A stretch of DNA of 28,920 bases, from positions 1-28,920 of the forward strand of contig JACQAI010000044.1 of assembly GCA_016195115.1 (NCBI GenBank). Reading direction: 5' to 3'. This DNA comes from Pseudomonadota bacterium. Lineage in GTDB: Bacteria > Pseudomonadota > Alphaproteobacteria > Elsterales > Elsteraceae. The notes below the pieces were generated by a model, which worked only from the letters and a program-made list of their open reading frames with translations, did no database searches and was not told the origin of the DNA. Below, piece after piece: positions 1 to 6,129 of the stretch (its first letter is position 1; each line of letters begins with the position of its first letter). The translations under genes and the position numbers were made by a program.

Positions 1-194
1 GCGAGCGGCAGCGTGCCGGCGGTCGCGCTGTAGCCGAGCTGGCGGTCGCCGACGCGCAGCGTATGGCCGGTCGTCGCGTCGGCCGGCAGCGCCGCCGCCG
101 GCGGCGTGCTCTTCGACGCCACTTCCTCGGCACGCAGCGCCGGTGCGGCAGCGACCAGGGCGAGCAGCAGGATCGGCGCGGTGATACGAGCCAT
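1..194 (-). CDS. Peptidase S10 (serine carboxypeptidase-like), N-terminal part, cut by window edge
   Basis: Only the first 64 codons lie in the window. The ATG at 194 is followed by a typical Sec signal peptide: Arg at position 3, then a run of Ile, Leu and Ala ending in an LRA-type cleavage site. Next come a short Ala/Pro linker and the segment GHTLRVGDRQLGYSATAGTLP, which resembles the N-terminal strand of bacterial periplasmic S10 carboxypeptidases (usual pattern: a 'YTATAGTLPL' stretch). The catalytic Ser-Asp-His would lie outside the window and cannot be checked. The start is 5 bases after the stop of the amidohydrolase gene on the same strand, so the two are probably co-transcribed. The family call rests on this short motif alone; the exported location is more secure than the enzyme class. 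Confidence 0.6.
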   Translation of the reverse strand, partial: MARITAPILLLALVAAAPALRAEEVASKSTPPAAALPADATTGHTLRVGDRQLGYSATAGTLPL

Positions 195-199
195 GCGCA

Positions 200-1075
200 C
201 TAGAACCCGTAGAGCCGCGCCGGGTTGTCGACCAGGATCTTGCGGCGCTGCGCCGGGTCGGGCGCCCACGCCGCCAACTGGTTGAGGAGTGCACCGTCGT
301 CAATGACATGGAACGGCGTGATGGCGTGGGGGTTGCCGTCGGGACCGTGCGGCGAGTCGGGATGCGGCCAATCGCTGCCCCACACCATGCGGTCCGGGCC
401 GGCTTCGATCAGCGCGCGCGCCAGCGCCGCCATGTCGGGATAGTCGGGCGCGCGCTCGGAACTCCGGTAGCTGCCCGACAGCTTGACGTAGACGTTGCCG
501 CCACGGACCAGCGCCAGCAGCGCCGCGAAGCCCGGCTGGTCGGGTCCAAGCTCGCCGCGCGCGCCGCCGAAATGGTCGATCACGACCGGTACCGGCGCGG
601 CGGCGATCTGGTTCTGCAACGCCGCGATCACCGACAGCTGCGTGTAGATCTGAACGTGCCAGCCGCGCGGCTTGAGGCGCGTGGCCAGCGCGGCGAGCCG
701 CGATCGGGCGGCGTCCGGATCGGTCTCGCCTGCGGTCGCCAGGTTGAGCCGGACGCCGCGCATGCCGGTGCGCGCCATGACGTCGAGCTCGGCCTCGGAG
801 GTCGCGGGGTCGATCACGGCGACGCCGCGCGCGCGGGCGCCCAGCCGGCGCATGCCATCGAGGGTGCATGAATTGTCGGTGCCGTAGACGCTCGGCTGCA
901 CGATCACGACCCGGTCGAGACGGAGCCCTCGCTGCAGCGTGACGAGCTCGGCGACCGAGGCTTGCGGCGGCGTATACGTGCGCTTCTTGGCGAACGGAAA
1001 GCGCATCGGTTCGCCGAAGACATGGGTGTGGCAATCGCACGCGCCGGGCGGCACGTCAAAGGCGAGCGCTGTCAT
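200..1075 (-). CDS. Amidohydrolase family protein (2-pyrone-4,6-dicarboxylate lactonase-like)
   Basis: A 291-residue TIM-barrel metal-dependent hydrolase of the amidohydrolase-2 type. Near the N-terminus the motif CDCHTHVFG supplies the first two metal-ligand histidines. Mid-protein VVIDHFGG and a C-terminal WGSDWPHP motif supply the further His and the catalytic Asp. Overall length and motif order match the LigI/lactonase-like branch, which opens cyclic lactones or decarboxylates aromatic breakdown products; the actual substrate cannot be read from sequence. I chose the ATG at 1075 because the family normally starts about ten residues before the HTH motif, and a GGACGG sequence lies 5 bases upstream. 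The frame stays open to 1189, but the added segment is Arg-rich and unlike the family. No signal peptide, so cytoplasmic. It is followed within 5 bases by the S10 peptidase gene. Confidence 0.85.
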   Translation of the reverse strand: MTALAFDVPPGACDCHTHVFGEPMRFPFAKKRTYTPPQASVAELVTLQRGLRLDRVVIVQPSVYGTDNSCTLDGMRRLGARARGVAVIDPATSEAELDVMARTGMRGVRLNLATAGETDPDAARSRLAALATRLKPRGWHVQIYTQLSVIAALQNQIAAAPVPVVIDHFGGARGELGPDQPGFAALLALVRGGNVYVKLSGSYRSSERAPDYPDMAALARALIEAGPDRMVWGSDWPHPDSPHGPDGNPHAITPFHVIDDGALLNQLAAWAPDPAQRRKILVDNPARLYGF

Positions 1076-1212
1076 GGCGACCGTCCGTCGAGCGGTGGCG
1101 CGCCGCGCGACGCGGCGCTTGCACGCGACACCATGACCGGTGAAACTCGCGACAGCAACGCCGGAGAGCGACCGCCCGCGGCGGCGCAATCTCCGGACAG
1201 GGAGGGAACTGC

Positions 1213-2246
1213 ATGATTATCCACCGCTTTAGCATCCGCAGCCTGCTGCTGGCCGGGACCTGTTGCGGCCTGCTCGCGACCGTCCCCGCCGACGCCCAGC
1301 AGCCGGCCGCGCCGGCGCCCGCCGCGGCACCGGCCGCCGCGCCGACGCCGCCGCCGGCGTGGGCGGTCGGCCGTCCGGCCAACGAGCAAGCCGTCAAGCT
1401 GGCGCCGAACGCGCCGCCGCCCCTGCCGACCGCGGCCGACAAGCTGCCGCTCGACAAGCTCAAGGTGCCGAAGGGCTTCAAGCTCGAGGTCTGGGCCGCC
1501 GGCATCCCGAACGCGCGCACGCTCAAGCTCGGCGACAAGGGCACCGTGTTCGTCTCGAACCGCCTGCTCGACAAGGTCTACGCCGTCGTCGAGAAGGGCG
1601 GCAAGCGCGAGGCCAAGGTAATCGCGTCCGGCATGCACTCGCCGAACGGCATCCTCTTCCACAAGGGCACGCTCTACATCGCCGAGATCGAGCGGATCTC
1701 GAAGATCGACAACATCGAGAACGTTCTCGACAATCCGCCGACGAGGACGAGCTCAACCGGCTGGTCAACCCGGGCAAGGATCACTTCGGCTATCCGTTCT
1801 GCCATCAGGGAAACCTGCCGGATCCGGAGTTCGGCTGGGGCCGCAAGTGCAGCGACTTCGTGGCGCCGATCGCGTTGACCGGGCCGCACGCCGCCGGTCT
1901 CGGCATGCGCTTCTATACCGGGTCCATGCTGCCCGCCGAATATCGCGGCAACATCATCCTGGCGCGTCACGGCTCGTGGAACCGCTCGGTCAAGTTCGGC
2001 GGCGACGTCGTCCTGATCAAGCTCAACAAGCAGGGCCTGCCGCTCAACGCCTGGGACGTCTCCGGCACCAAGCGCACCGACATCGTGCCGATCGTCACCG
2101 GCTTCCTCCAGAACAACGCCTATGTCGGGCGGCCGGTCGACGTGCTGCAGATGAAGGACGGCGCGCTGCTGATCTCCGACGACTGGAACGGCGCGATCTA
2201 TCGCCTGAGCTACGCTGCCGCGCAGAGTGCGGCGGCGGGCAAGTAA
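1213..2246 (+). pseudogene. PQQ-dependent sugar (L-sorbosone-type) dehydrogenase, frame broken by internal loss
   Basis: The start is an ATG with the strong site AGGGAGGGA upstream. A Sec signal peptide (about residues 1-28, ending PADA) leads into an Ala/Pro-rich linker and then the first blades of a soluble-type PQQ beta-propeller, with the pattern LDKLKVPKGFKLEVWAAGIP. The frame is good up to about base 1738 (residue ~176, 'ENVLDNPP'). From 1740 the family signal resumes in another frame with DEDELNRLVNPGKDHFGYPF and runs to the C-terminus, including MRFYTG, RHGSWNRS, VGRPVDV and SDDWNGAIYRL. Compared with intact family members as I know them, about 90 residues are missing between these points, so roughly 270 bases (a multiple of three plus one) are lost. 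Intact homologues oxidise aldoses or sorbosone in the periplasm and pass electrons to a cytochrome c, here probably the next gene. The lesion may be real or an assembly error. Confidence 0.8.
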
Positions 2247-2254
2247 GCCTCGGC

Positions 2255-2285
2255 GGGGGGTGCGGCGCCAACGTCCGCGCCCCCC
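2255..2285 (+). terminator. Intergenic GC-rich hairpin between dehydrogenase and cytochrome c genes
   Basis: Bases 2255-2265 (GGGGGGTGCGG) and 2275-2285 (CCGCGCCCCCC) form an 11-bp stem in RNA with one G-U pair and a 9-base loop. It starts 8 bases after the dehydrogenase stop. No U-tract follows, so it is not a classical terminator. It may attenuate read-through or protect the 3' end of the upstream message and so set the dehydrogenase-to-cytochrome ratio. Confidence 0.45.
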
Positions 2286-2324
2286 GATCCTGCCCTAGCC
2301 ACATCCGAACAGGGACTGAAACCC

Positions 2325-2897
2325 ATGCGCGGCGCAGCGGTCGCGATTATGTTCGCCGCGGCCGTCGCCACAAGCGCGGCGCGCGCCGAGACCCTCGAGG
2401 AGAAGATGGCGCCGTGCCTGGCGTGCCACGGCGAGAAGGGCGCGTCGGAGATCGAGAACACGCCGTCGCTGGGCGGCCAGACCGCACCCTACGCGCTGAT
2501 CCAGATCTTCATGTTCCGCGAGAAGCTGCGCGTCTTCGACATCATGAACGACATGACCAAGCCGTTGACCGACGACGACCTGCGCGCGATCTCGGACGCC
2601 ATCCCCAAGCTGCCGCCGCCGCCGCCGCTCGCCGACGCCGGCGACGCCGCGCGCATCGAGCACGGCCGTGCACTATTGCAGCAGCATCGCTGCTATTTCT
2701 GCCATCGCCCCGATCTGGCCGGCGCCGAGAACGTGCCGCGCATCGGCGCCCAGCGCGAGGACTACCTGACCAAGACCCTGCGCGAGTACAAGTCCAACAC
2801 CCGCCGCGGCTACGACGCCTCGATGGCCGAGGTGCTGCAGCCGCTGTCCGACCAGGACATCCTCGACCTCGCCTACACGGTGGCGCGGCACAAGTGA
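2325..2897 (+). CDS. Diheme c-type cytochrome
   Basis: A 190-residue exported cytochrome. Residues 1-21 form a signal peptide (charged start, hydrophobic core, cleavage after ARA). Two haem-attachment sites are visible: CLACH at residues 31-35 and CYFCH at 123-127. The spacing gives two class I domains of about 90 residues, as in cytochrome c4-like proteins. Candidate axial methionines lie in FDIMNDMTKP (residues 71-80) for the first domain and in SMAEVLQP for the second. A proline run (residues 97-101) separates the domains. It acts in the periplasm as an electron carrier. Its place 78 bases after a PQQ sugar dehydrogenase suggests that it takes electrons from that enzyme and passes them to the respiratory chain; this partnership is inferred from gene order. 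Confidence 0.9.
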   Translation: MRGAAVAIMFAAAVATSAARAETLEEKMAPCLACHGEKGASEIENTPSLGGQTAPYALIQIFMFREKLRVFDIMNDMTKPLTDDDLRAISDAIPKLPPPPPLADAGDAARIEHGRALLQQHRCYFCHRPDLAGAENVPRIGAQREDYLTKTLREYKSNTRRGYDASMAEVLQPLSDQDILDLAYTVARHK

Positions 2898-2934
2898 AGA
2901 TCGGCGCCCCGCCGCCGGCGATCACTCCGCATGG

Positions 2935-2963
2935 TTGCCAATCCATACAAGTTCTTGTATGGA
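2935..2963 (+). promoter_or_regulatory. Putative promoter of the toxin-antitoxin operon
   Basis: TTGCCA at 2935-2940 and TATGGA at 2958-2963 are separated by 17 bases, which fits a sigma-70-type promoter with a fair -35 and a weak -10 (three of six). The -10 and most of the spacer lie inside the perfect palindrome at 2943-2962, which fits an autorepressed toxin-antitoxin operon. If transcription starts near 2970, the leader before the ATG at 2977 is very short. Confidence 0.45.
2943..2962. promoter_or_regulatory. Perfect palindromic operator before the toxin gene
   Basis: CCATACAAG (2943-2951), TT, CTTGTATGG (2954-2962) is a perfect 9+9 inverted repeat with a 2-base centre. It is AT-rich in a GC-rich neighbourhood and lies 14 bases before the toxin start. 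HigA-type antitoxins bind such sites as dimers, so the HTH protein at 3300-3578 is the likely ligand. Binding here would cover the putative -10 box and block transcription. Confidence 0.75.
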
Positions 2964-2976
2964 CGAGTGGGGAGCC

Positions 2977-3303
2977 ATGAAGCCGGTCTGGTTCGTCGGC
3001 AGTTCGCGTGATGCTTTGAGGGCGTTCCCGCCAAGTGCGCGACAGCGGGCTGGTTATCAACTCGAACGGATCCAGCGTGGCCTGGAACCCGACGATTGGA
3101 AACCAATCCGCTCGGTCGGCCCAGGCGCTCGAGAGCTACGTATTCGCGATCCCTCCGGAGCATTCCGCGTCTTCTACCTTGTGATGCACCTCGGGGCTGT
3201 CCACGTCTTGCACTGCTTCCAAAAGAAGGGTCAAAAGACGAGCCCCAACGACATCGAACTTGGCCGGCAGCGCTATCGAGAGTTGGTGAGAGGCGGGCGA
3301 TGA
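2977..3303 (+). CDS. RelE/HigB-like toxin (phage-derived Gp49-like family)
   Basis: A 108-residue protein starting MKPVWFVGSSRDALRAFP, with the core pattern GYQLERIQRG, DDWKP, RELRIRD, FRVFYLV, VLHCFQKK and TSPNDIELGRQRYREL. This matches the Gp49-like/HigB branch of the RelE superfamily, small ribosome-associated mRNA endonucleases. I chose the ATG at 2977 because a GGGGAG site lies just upstream and family members begin MKPV..VGSS. An in-frame ATG at 2959 falls inside the operator palindrome and is less likely. The stop overlaps the antitoxin ATG (ATGA), so the pair is translationally coupled, with the toxin first as in higBA systems. Activity on mRNA is known for the family; whether this copy is active is not visible. 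Confidence 0.88.
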   Translation: MKPVWFVGSSRDALRAFPPSARQRAGYQLERIQRGLEPDDWKPIRSVGPGARELRIRDPSGAFRVFYLVMHLGAVHVLHCFQKKGQKTSPNDIELGRQRYRELVRGGR

Positions 3304-3578
3304 GACGGCGATACGCCAGTGTTTGGGACGCGATCGAGGACACACGCCACGCGGCGGCAAGCCTGCGGGCGCGGTCCGAACTCATGATCGAGCTTTCAGC
3401 GCTGATCGAGCGTTCGGGCTGGACGCAGAAGCAGGCCGCCGCGCGCTTCGGCGTCACGCAGCCGCGCATTTCAGACCTCGTGCGCGGCCGCATCGACCTG
3501 TTCTCGCTCGACACGCTGGTCGATATGGCCGCCGCCGGCGGCCTCAAGCCGCGGATCACAGTCAAACGGGCGGCATAG
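3300..3578 (+). CDS. HigA-like antitoxin, XRE-type helix-turn-helix protein
   Basis: A 92-residue protein whose ATG overlaps the toxin stop by four bases. The N-terminal third (YASVWDAIEDT) resembles the leader of short HTH antitoxins paired with Gp49-like toxins. Residues about 35-75 form an XRE helix-turn-helix: SGWTQKQAAARFGVTQPRIS followed by DLVRGRIDLFSLDTLVDMA. The protein should neutralise the upstream toxin by direct binding and repress the operon at the palindrome at 2943-2962. No other function is suggested by the context. Confidence 0.88.
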   Translation: MRRRYASVWDAIEDTRHAAASLRARSELMIELSALIERSGWTQKQAAARFGVTQPRISDLVRGRIDLFSLDTLVDMAAAGGLKPRITVKRAA

Positions 3579-3643
3579 GCGCCAAAAGCGCTCTCGAAGG
3601 GTGACTTGCGTCTGAATGAGAAGTCGAAGGATGTGGAGTGCCG

Positions 3644-3904
3644 ATGTCTGGATACCGGATTCTTGATGACGACGACATCGATCCCATCAAAGTTGAACAC
3701 AAGCGCAAACAGTACTTGGACGAAAATACTCTCATTCAGATCTATAATTACATCATCTATAACTTCAATTGCGGGGACTGTCACTTCTGGGCACGGAGCT
3801 ACCTACATGATATCGGTACCGTCTCGTTGTTCGGTCCCTTTGAGGGGCGGACGCGAGGAACCGCCTTGCCGACCCGCCGGATGACACAGTTCTGTCGTAC
3901 TTGA
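3644..3904 (+). CDS. Hypothetical AT-rich small protein, probably frameshifted
   Basis: I do not recognise this gene. It starts at an ATG preceded by a GGAG site (3635-3638) and reads MSGYRILDDDDIDPIKVEHK, then a segment rich in Ile, Asn and Tyr with CGDCHFWARSYLHDIG and TVSLFGPFEG. Base use is quite unlike its surroundings: bases 3721-3780 are only 35% GC by count. The frame ends at 3904, but after about base 3845 the translation becomes low-quality. The neighbouring frame, ending at the stop at 3991-3993, reads PDDTVLSYLKRRFRAIETLG, a convincing amphipathic C-terminus. A one-base loss in the GGGG run at 3845-3848 or nearby would explain this, giving an intact product of about 116 residues. 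The CxxCH could be a metal or haem site, but there is no signal peptide. It lies 65 bases after the antitoxin and may have arrived with that module. Confidence 0.5.
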   Translation: MSGYRILDDDDIDPIKVEHKRKQYLDENTLIQIYNYIIYNFNCGDCHFWARSYLHDIGTVSLFGPFEGRTRGTALPTRRMTQFCRT

Positions 3905-3989
3905 AGCGGCGCTTCAGAGCGATCGAAACGCTGGGCGGCGAAGGGTTCGAATCGTTCTGGTCGCATGATGCTCCAGGCCCGACTCCTGA

Positions 3990-4018
3990 TTGACGCCGGG
4001 GGGGCCGGTCCCTATCCT
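3990..4018 (+). promoter_or_regulatory. Putative sigma-70-type promoter of the pqq operon
   Basis: TTGACG at 3990-3995 (five of six) and TATCCT at 4013-4018 (four of six) have the ideal 17-base spacing. Transcription would start near 4025, giving a leader of about 24 bases before pqqA. The -35 box overlaps the putative stop codon of the AT-rich gene upstream, so the pqq operon appears to have its own promoter independent of that gene. Confidence 0.6.
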
Positions 4019-4048
4019 TAACGACAGTAGCGGAACCGGGAGGGACCC

Positions 4049-4126
4049 ATGGCCTGGAAGAAGCCCAAGATCGTCGAGATCGCGGTCGGCACCGAGATCA
4101 ACGCTTACGCCTGCGCCGTCAGGTAG
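4049..4126 (+). CDS. pqqA: PqqA, coenzyme PQQ precursor peptide
   Basis: A 25-residue peptide, MAWKKPKIVEIAVGTEINAY followed by ACAVR. It is the ribosomal precursor of pyrroloquinoline quinone: PqqE joins the side chains of a Glu and a Tyr spaced E-x-x-x-Y, and later steps cut these two residues out to build the cofactor. Here they are Glu16 and Tyr20, at the same positions as in Methylobacterium-type PqqA, after the usual KP..VEI.VG.E pattern. The start has a strong GGGAGGG site (4038-4044) 4 bases upstream. It is the first gene of the operon, 37 bases before pqqB. The identification is secure from the motif together with pqqBCDE downstream, although the gene is short enough to be missed. 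Confidence 0.95.
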   Translation: MAWKKPKIVEIAVGTEINAYACAVR

Positions 4127-4138
4127 TTCGCCCGCGCG

Positions 4139-4161
4139 CCGAGCCTCGCCCTGAGGCCCGG
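4139..4161 (+). promoter_or_regulatory. Hairpin covering the pqqB ribosome binding site
   Basis: GCCTC (4143-4147) pairs with GAGGC (4153-4157) around a 5-base loop. The stem can continue beyond one A-C mismatch through CCG (4139-4141) and CGG (4159-4161). The GAGG inside the 3' arm is the only Shine-Dalgarno sequence for the GTG start of pqqB at 4164. The hairpin could therefore limit pqqB translation relative to pqqA, giving more precursor peptide than enzyme. The structure is visible; the regulatory role is inferred. Confidence 0.5.
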
Positions 4162-4163
4162 CC

Positions 4164-5120
4164 GTGAAGCTGATCGTCCTCGGGTCGGCCGCCGGCGGCG
4201 GCTTTCCCCAATGGAACTCGAACGCGGAAGGATGTCGCCGGGCGCGCACCGGTGATCCTGTCGCGTTGTCGCGTACCCAAACCTCGCTCGCGGTGTCGGC
4301 CGACGGCCGACGCTGGTTCGTGCTCAACGCCGCGCCCGACCTGCGCGCCCAGATCCAAGCGACCCCAGCGCTGTGGCCGACCGCCGGCCTGCGCTCCTCC
4401 CCGATCGCCGGGGTGGCGCTGACCGGCGGCGATGTCGACGCGCTCGCCGGCCTGCTCGACCTGCGCGAGCGCCATCGCTTCAATCTCTACGCCACCCGCA
4501 GCGTGCTCGGCGTGCTGGCCTCCAACCGCATCTTCGAGGTGTTGGCGCCCGATTGCGTGACGCGCCTCGCGCTGCCGCTCGACCAGACGATCGCGCTCGC
4601 CGATCCCGAGCGCGACGCGCCGGCGCTGTTCGTGCGCGCCTTCGCGGTGCCCGGCAAGGTGCCGCTCTATCTCGAGGGCCCGAACTTCGATCCGGAAAAA
4701 TACACCGAGGACGACACCACGGTCGGGCTCGAGCTGTGGCAGGACAATGGCAGGAAGGATGGCGGCGCCCACGCCTTCTTCATCCCGGGCTGCGCCGCCA
4801 TGACCGAGCGCCTCGCGGCGCGGCTGGCGGGTGCGCCGTTGGTCCTGTTCGACGGTACGCTGTGGACGGACGACGAGATGATCCGGCTCGGCCTCGGCGC
4901 CAAGACCGGCCGGCGCATGGGCCACATGAGCGTCATGGGCTCGGACGCGAACGGCACGGGCGGCACGATCGCCGCCTTCCGCGCGCTCGGCATCGCGCGT
5001 AAGATCTTCGTGCACATCAACAACTCGAACCCGATGCTGCTCGCGGACTCAAGCGAGCGGCGTGCGGCCTTGGCCGCCGGCTGGGACGTCGGCCACGACG
5101 GCATGGAGCTGGAGCTGTGA
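4164..5120 (+). CDS. pqqB: PqqB, PQQ biosynthesis protein (metallo-beta-lactamase fold)
   Basis: A 318-residue protein that is a clear PqqB from its start, MKLIVLGSAAGGGFPQWN, through SRTQTSLAVS, LNAAPDLRAQI, TGGDVDALAGLLDLRE, FFIPGCAAM, FDGTLW, GHMSVMG and HINNSNPML to the C-terminus. The family has a metallo-beta-lactamase fold and is a hydroxylase acting on the Glu-Tyr-derived intermediate, with iron at the active site. The start is GTG with GAGG 7 bases upstream, inside a hairpin. The last codons overlap the GTG start of pqqC (GTGA), indicating coupled translation. Length is normal (about 300-320), with no lesion. No signal peptide, so cytoplasmic. Confidence 0.97.
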   Translation: MKLIVLGSAAGGGFPQWNSNAEGCRRARTGDPVALSRTQTSLAVSADGRRWFVLNAAPDLRAQIQATPALWPTAGLRSSPIAGVALTGGDVDALAGLLDLRERHRFNLYATRSVLGVLASNRIFEVLAPDCVTRLALPLDQTIALADPERDAPALFVRAFAVPGKVPLYLEGPNFDPEKYTEDDTTVGLELWQDNGRKDGGAHAFFIPGCAAMTERLAARLAGAPLVLFDGTLWTDDEMIRLGLGAKTGRRMGHMSVMGSDANGTGGTIAAFRALGIARKIFVHINNSNPMLLADSSERRAALAAGWDVGHDGMELEL

Positions 5121-5857
5121 CGACGCGCACCGTGATGTCGCCGGATGAGCTCGACGCCGCGCTGCGCGCTATCGGCGCCGCGCGCTATCACAACCTGCAT
5201 CCGTTCCATCAACGGATGCGCGACGGCAAGCTGACGCGCGGCCAGGTCCAGGCGTGGGCGCTCAACCGCTACTACTATCAGCGCCAGATCCCGATCAAGG
5301 ACGCCCACGTGCTCACGCGCTTGCCGACGCCCGAGCTGCGCCGACTGTGGCGGTCGCGTCTGATCGATCACGACGGCGACGCCGAGGGCACCGGCGGCAT
5401 CGCGCGCTGGCTCAAGTTGACCGACGGGCTCGGGCTCGATCGTGCCTACGTCGAGAGCCTGACGGGCCTGTTGCCGGCGACGCGGTTTGCGGTCGACGCC
5501 TATATTCCGCTGGTGCGCGATCGTTCGCCCTTGGAAGCCGTCGCGTCGTGCCTGACCGAGATGTTCTCACCGATGATCATCTCCGAGCGCGTCTCCGGGA
5601 TGCTGCAGAACTATGCCTTCGTCACGGCGGACACGCTGGCCTATTTCACGCCGCGCTTGACCCAGGCGCCGCGCGACGTCGATTTCGCGCTCGCCTACGT
5701 CAAGCAGCACGCAACGACGCGCGAGCAGCAAGACGCGGTGCTCGATGTGCTGCGCTGCAAGTGCGACATCCTGTGGGCCCAGCTCGACGCGCTGCACTTT
5801 GCCTATGTCGAGCCCGGCTTGATCCCGCCCGGCGCCTTCGTTCCGGAAACCGCATGA
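5117..5857 (+). CDS. pqqC: PqqC, pyrroloquinoline-quinone synthase
   Basis: A 246-residue all-helical oxidase of the PqqC/TenA-like family. It performs the last step of PQQ synthesis, ring closure and an eight-electron oxidation, without a metal or other cofactor. Recognisable stretches are RYHNLHPFHQRM near the N-terminus, WALNRYYYQRQIPIKDA, RLIDHDGD, FSPMIISERV and CDILWAQLDAL near the C-terminus; the His, Arg and Tyr residues in them line the active site in the family. The GTG start overlaps the pqqB stop by four bases, and the stop overlaps the pqqD ATG by four bases, so pqqB to pqqE is a tightly coupled unit. Confidence 0.97.
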   Translation: MTTRTVMSPDELDAALRAIGAARYHNLHPFHQRMRDGKLTRGQVQAWALNRYYYQRQIPIKDAHVLTRLPTPELRRLWRSRLIDHDGDAEGTGGIARWLKLTDGLGLDRAYVESLTGLLPATRFAVDAYIPLVRDRSPLEAVASCLTEMFSPMIISERVSGMLQNYAFVTADTLAYFTPRLTQAPRDVDFALAYVKQHATTREQQDAVLDVLRCKCDILWAQLDALHFAYVEPGLIPPGAFVPETA

Positions 5858-6129
5858 CCGACGCTGCCGCCGCGCCCTATCGCTTCGCGCCTGGCGTCAA
5901 GTTCCGCTTCGACGACACGCGCCAGGCCTGGATCGTGCTCGCGCCCGAGCGCCTGTTCATGCCCGACGAGCACGCCACCGAAATCCTCAAGCTGATCGAC
6001 GGCGCGCGCACCGCCGACGCCGTCATCGACGATCTGGCGGCGCGCTTCGATGCGCCGCGCGCGACCATCGCGGCCGACGTGCTCGAGATGCTGCAGGACC
6101 TGATCGACCGCGGGGTGCTGCGCCGATGA
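5854..6129 (+). CDS. pqqD: PqqD, PqqA peptide chaperone
   Basis: A 91-residue winged-helix protein with the PqqD pattern: FAPGVKFRFDDTRQAWIVLA, PERLF, TEILKLIDG, and a C-terminal helix VLEMLQDLIDRGVLRR. PqqD, the prototype RiPP recognition element, binds PqqA and presents it to the radical SAM enzyme PqqE. It starts at an ATG overlapping the pqqC stop and ends overlapping the pqqE ATG. In some bacteria PqqD is fused to PqqC; here it is a separate gene of normal length. Confidence 0.96.
   Translation: MTDAAAAPYRFAPGVKFRFDDTRQAWIVLAPERLFMPDEHATEILKLIDGARTADAVIDDLAARFDAPRATIAADVLEMLQDLIDRGVLRR

Noticed and set aside
2935..2976. Longer N-terminal forms of the toxin (upstream start at 2935 or ATG at 2959)
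   Set aside because: The upstream codons lie in the promoter and operator; the ATG at 2977 has the ribosome site and the family-typical N-terminus.
4007..4047. GGTCCC (4007-4012) and GGGACC (4042-4047) as a hairpin hiding the pqqA ribosome site
   Set aside because: The first arm lies in the promoter spacer, upstream of the likely transcript start, so the RNA would not contain both arms.
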